Of a DNA stretch of 64,000 bases, positions 62,630-64,000 are shown piece after piece. Positions within the stretch are counted from its first letter, which is position 1, and each line of letters starts with the position of its first letter. Origin of the DNA: Hymenobacter negativus (GTDB taxonomy: Bacteria > Bacteroidota > Bacteroidia > Cytophagales > Hymenobacteraceae); assembly GCF_017571495.1 (NCBI RefSeq), contig NZ_JAGETZ010000007.1, positions 124,001-188,000 on the forward strand, written 5' to 3'. Both the position numbers and the translations under genes were made by a program. Under the pieces are notes generated by a model that was given only the letters and a program-made list of their open reading frames with translations, did no database searches and had not been told where the DNA came from.

Positions 62630-64000
62630 ATGATTCTCAATAAATACAGCCGCATTTACACCCAGGACGACAGCTTGCCGGCCTCGCAGGCCATGCTCAT
62701 CGGCTCGGGCTTGTCGGATGCGGACTTGCGCAAGCCGTTCGTGGGCATCTGCTCCACCGGCTTCGAGGGCAACACCTGCAACATGCACCTTGATGCGCTG
62801 GCCGACGGCGTGAAGATTGGCGTGCAGGCGCAGGGGCTGGTGGGGCTGCGCTTCAACACCATCGGGGTGAGCGACGGCATCACGAACGGCACACCGGGTA
62901 TGCGGTTTTCGCTGGTGTCGCGCGAGATTATTGCCGACTCGATTGAGGCGATGGCGGGGGCGCACAACTACGACGCCGTGGCTACCGTGGTGGGCTGCGA
63001 CAAGAACATGCCCGGCGCGCTCATCGCCATGGCCCGCCTCAACCGGCCGAGCCTGATGGTGTACGGCGGCACCATCAAGGGCGGCACCTTTAAGGGGCAG
63101 CAGCTCAACATCGTGTCGTGCTTCGAGGCATACGGGAAGAAGCTGCAAGGGCAGATTTCGGACGAGGACTACAGCGGCATCATCCACAACGCTTGCCCAG
63201 GGCCAGGAGCTTGCGGCGGCATGTACACGGCCAATACCATGGCCGCCGCCATTGAGGCGCTGGGCATGAGCGTACCGTTCTCGTCGTCGCTGCCAGCCGT
63301 GAGCACCGAGAAAAACCAGGAATGCCTCGACGCCGGGGCCTACCTGCGCCTACTGCTGGAGCGCGACATCAAGCCCCGCGACATTCTGGTGCGAGCAGCG
63401 TTCGAGAACGCGCTGGTGGTGGTGACGGTGCTGGGCGGCTCGACCAACGCAGTGCTGCACCTCATTGCTATTGCCCACGCGGCCGGCGTGAAGCTGACGA
63501 TGGAGGACTTTCAGGCCGTGAGCAACCGCGTACCGGTGCTGGCCGACCTCAAGCCCAGCGGCAAATACCTCATGGAAGACCTCTCGGCCCTGGGCGGCGT
63601 GCCCGCCGTGATGCGCACTCTGCTCGATGCCGGCCTGCTCCACGGCGACCTGCTGACGGTGACCGGCCGCACCCTGGCCGAAAACCTGGCCGACGTGCTG
63701 CCGCTGGGGGCTGAGCAGGACTTGCTGCGCCCGCTCAGCAATCCCATCAAGGCCGATGGACACATTCAGATTCTGTATGGCAACCTGGCCCCCAAGGGCG
63801 CGGTGGCGAAAATCACAGGCAAGGAAGGGCTGCGGTTTGAAGGGCCAGCCATCGTATTCGACTCTGAGGAGGCGCTGAACGAAGGCATTACGCAGGGGGA
63901 AATCAAGGCCGGGCAGGTGGTCGTAATTCGCTACGTGGGGCCAAAAGGCGGGCCAGGAATGCCGGAAATGCTCAAGCCGACTTCGGCCATTATCGGGGCC
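62630..64000 (+). CDS. ilvD: Dihydroxyacid dehydratase, cut by the window end
   Basis: 457 codons from ATG 62630 are visible; the frame is open to the last base. Dehydrates 2,3-dihydroxy acids to 2-oxo acids in Ile/Val synthesis. Motifs: [40 protein letters not shown] and [20 protein letters not shown], which carry the Fe-S Cys ligands. The N-terminal motif reads [10 protein letters not shown] where the common form has CSTWSEGNPC-like residues. The C-terminal part is outside the window. Confidence 0.96.
   Translation, partial: MILNKYSRIYTQDDSLPASQAMLIGSGLSDADLRKPFVGICSTGFEGNTCNMHLDALADGVKIGVQAQGLVGLRFNTIGVSDGITNGTPGMRFSLVSREIIADSIEAMAGAHNYDAVATVVGCDKNMPGALIAMARLNRPSLMVYGGTIKGGTFKGQQLNIVSCFEAYGKKLQGQISDEDYSGIIHNACPGPGACGGMYTANTMAAAIEALGMSVPFSSSLPAVSTEKNQECLDAGAYLRLLLERDIKPRDILVRAAFENALVVVTVLGGSTNAVLHLIAIAHAAGVKLTMEDFQAVSNRVPVLADLKPSGKYLMEDLSALGGVPAVMRTLLDAGLLHGDLLTVTGRTLAENLADVLPLGAEQDLLRPLSNPIKADGHIQILYGNLAPKGAVAKITGKEGLRFEGPAIVFDSEEALNEGITQGEIKAGQVVVIRYVGPKGGPGMPEMLKPTSAIIGA

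Overview
The window reads as a chromosome segment of a GC-rich, aerobic Bacteroidota, most likely Hymenobacter or a close relative in the Hymenobacteraceae. The basis is a type IX secretion (T9SS) C-terminal sorting domain, a fused SecDF, the Bacteroidota-type GlmU-like bifunctional enzyme, zinc-free ribosomal protein L31, promoters of the Bacteroidota form TTG-N20-TAnnTTTG, and many long-stem intergenic hairpin repeats. The genus is inferred from the style of the sequence and was not tested by a search. No rRNA, tRNA, CRISPR array or transposase gene was seen.

Layout. 1-5774: end of aroC, a frameshifted gene remnant, an Nfu-type Fe-S scaffold, a DUF5777/YceI/haem-lipoprotein trio, and an ECF sigma factor overlapping a protein that appears to span both membranes. 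5841-9022: a nested palindromic repeat and secDF. 9173-19518: housekeeping genes (udk, RdgB-type NTPase, rpmE2, GlmU-like, holB, hemC, cyclophilin, RmlD-like reductase) mixed with small hypothetical genes. 19696-26484: a probable peptide system, described below. 26589-40531: PKD protein, LytTR regulator with a giant hybrid kinase, PorE-like OmpA protein, TPR protein, T9SS-exported propeller protein, MoeB-rhodanese and an HD hydrolase. 41074-54077: four histidine kinases in a row, a lone receiver, a receiver-cyclase fusion and a cyclic-nucleotide-binding transporter-like protein. 54225-56435: DUF4833 protein and a second helical-repeat protein. 56602-64000: leuA, a small ORF, leuC, leuD, leuB, an attenuator, ilvE and ilvD (cut by the window end).

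The most striking locus is 19.7-26.5 kb. A minus-strand gene encodes eight copies of the nonapeptide GGIGGWGGD. The copies differ at synonymous positions but not in protein sequence. The gene is followed at once by an OppA-like lipoprotein and two oligopeptide permeases, and is transcribed divergently from a TPR-like protein of about 508 residues. A secreted repetitive precursor, an oligopeptide importer and a helical-repeat receptor is the logic of RRNPP peptide pheromones in Firmicutes. I know of no such system described in Bacteroidota, so the role is a hypothesis. The precursor promoter shares a 15-base element and identical spacing with a second promoter at the far end of the locus, in front of a small ORF.

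Three other circuits deserve attention: the sigma/dual-membrane anti-sigma pair, a kinase-to-cyclase-to-cNMP-effector array, and an attenuator whose leader peptide is rich in Leu/Val/Ile placed between leuB and ilvE. Hairpin repeats of several sequence families sit in at least ten intergenic gaps, often within a few bases of stop codons.
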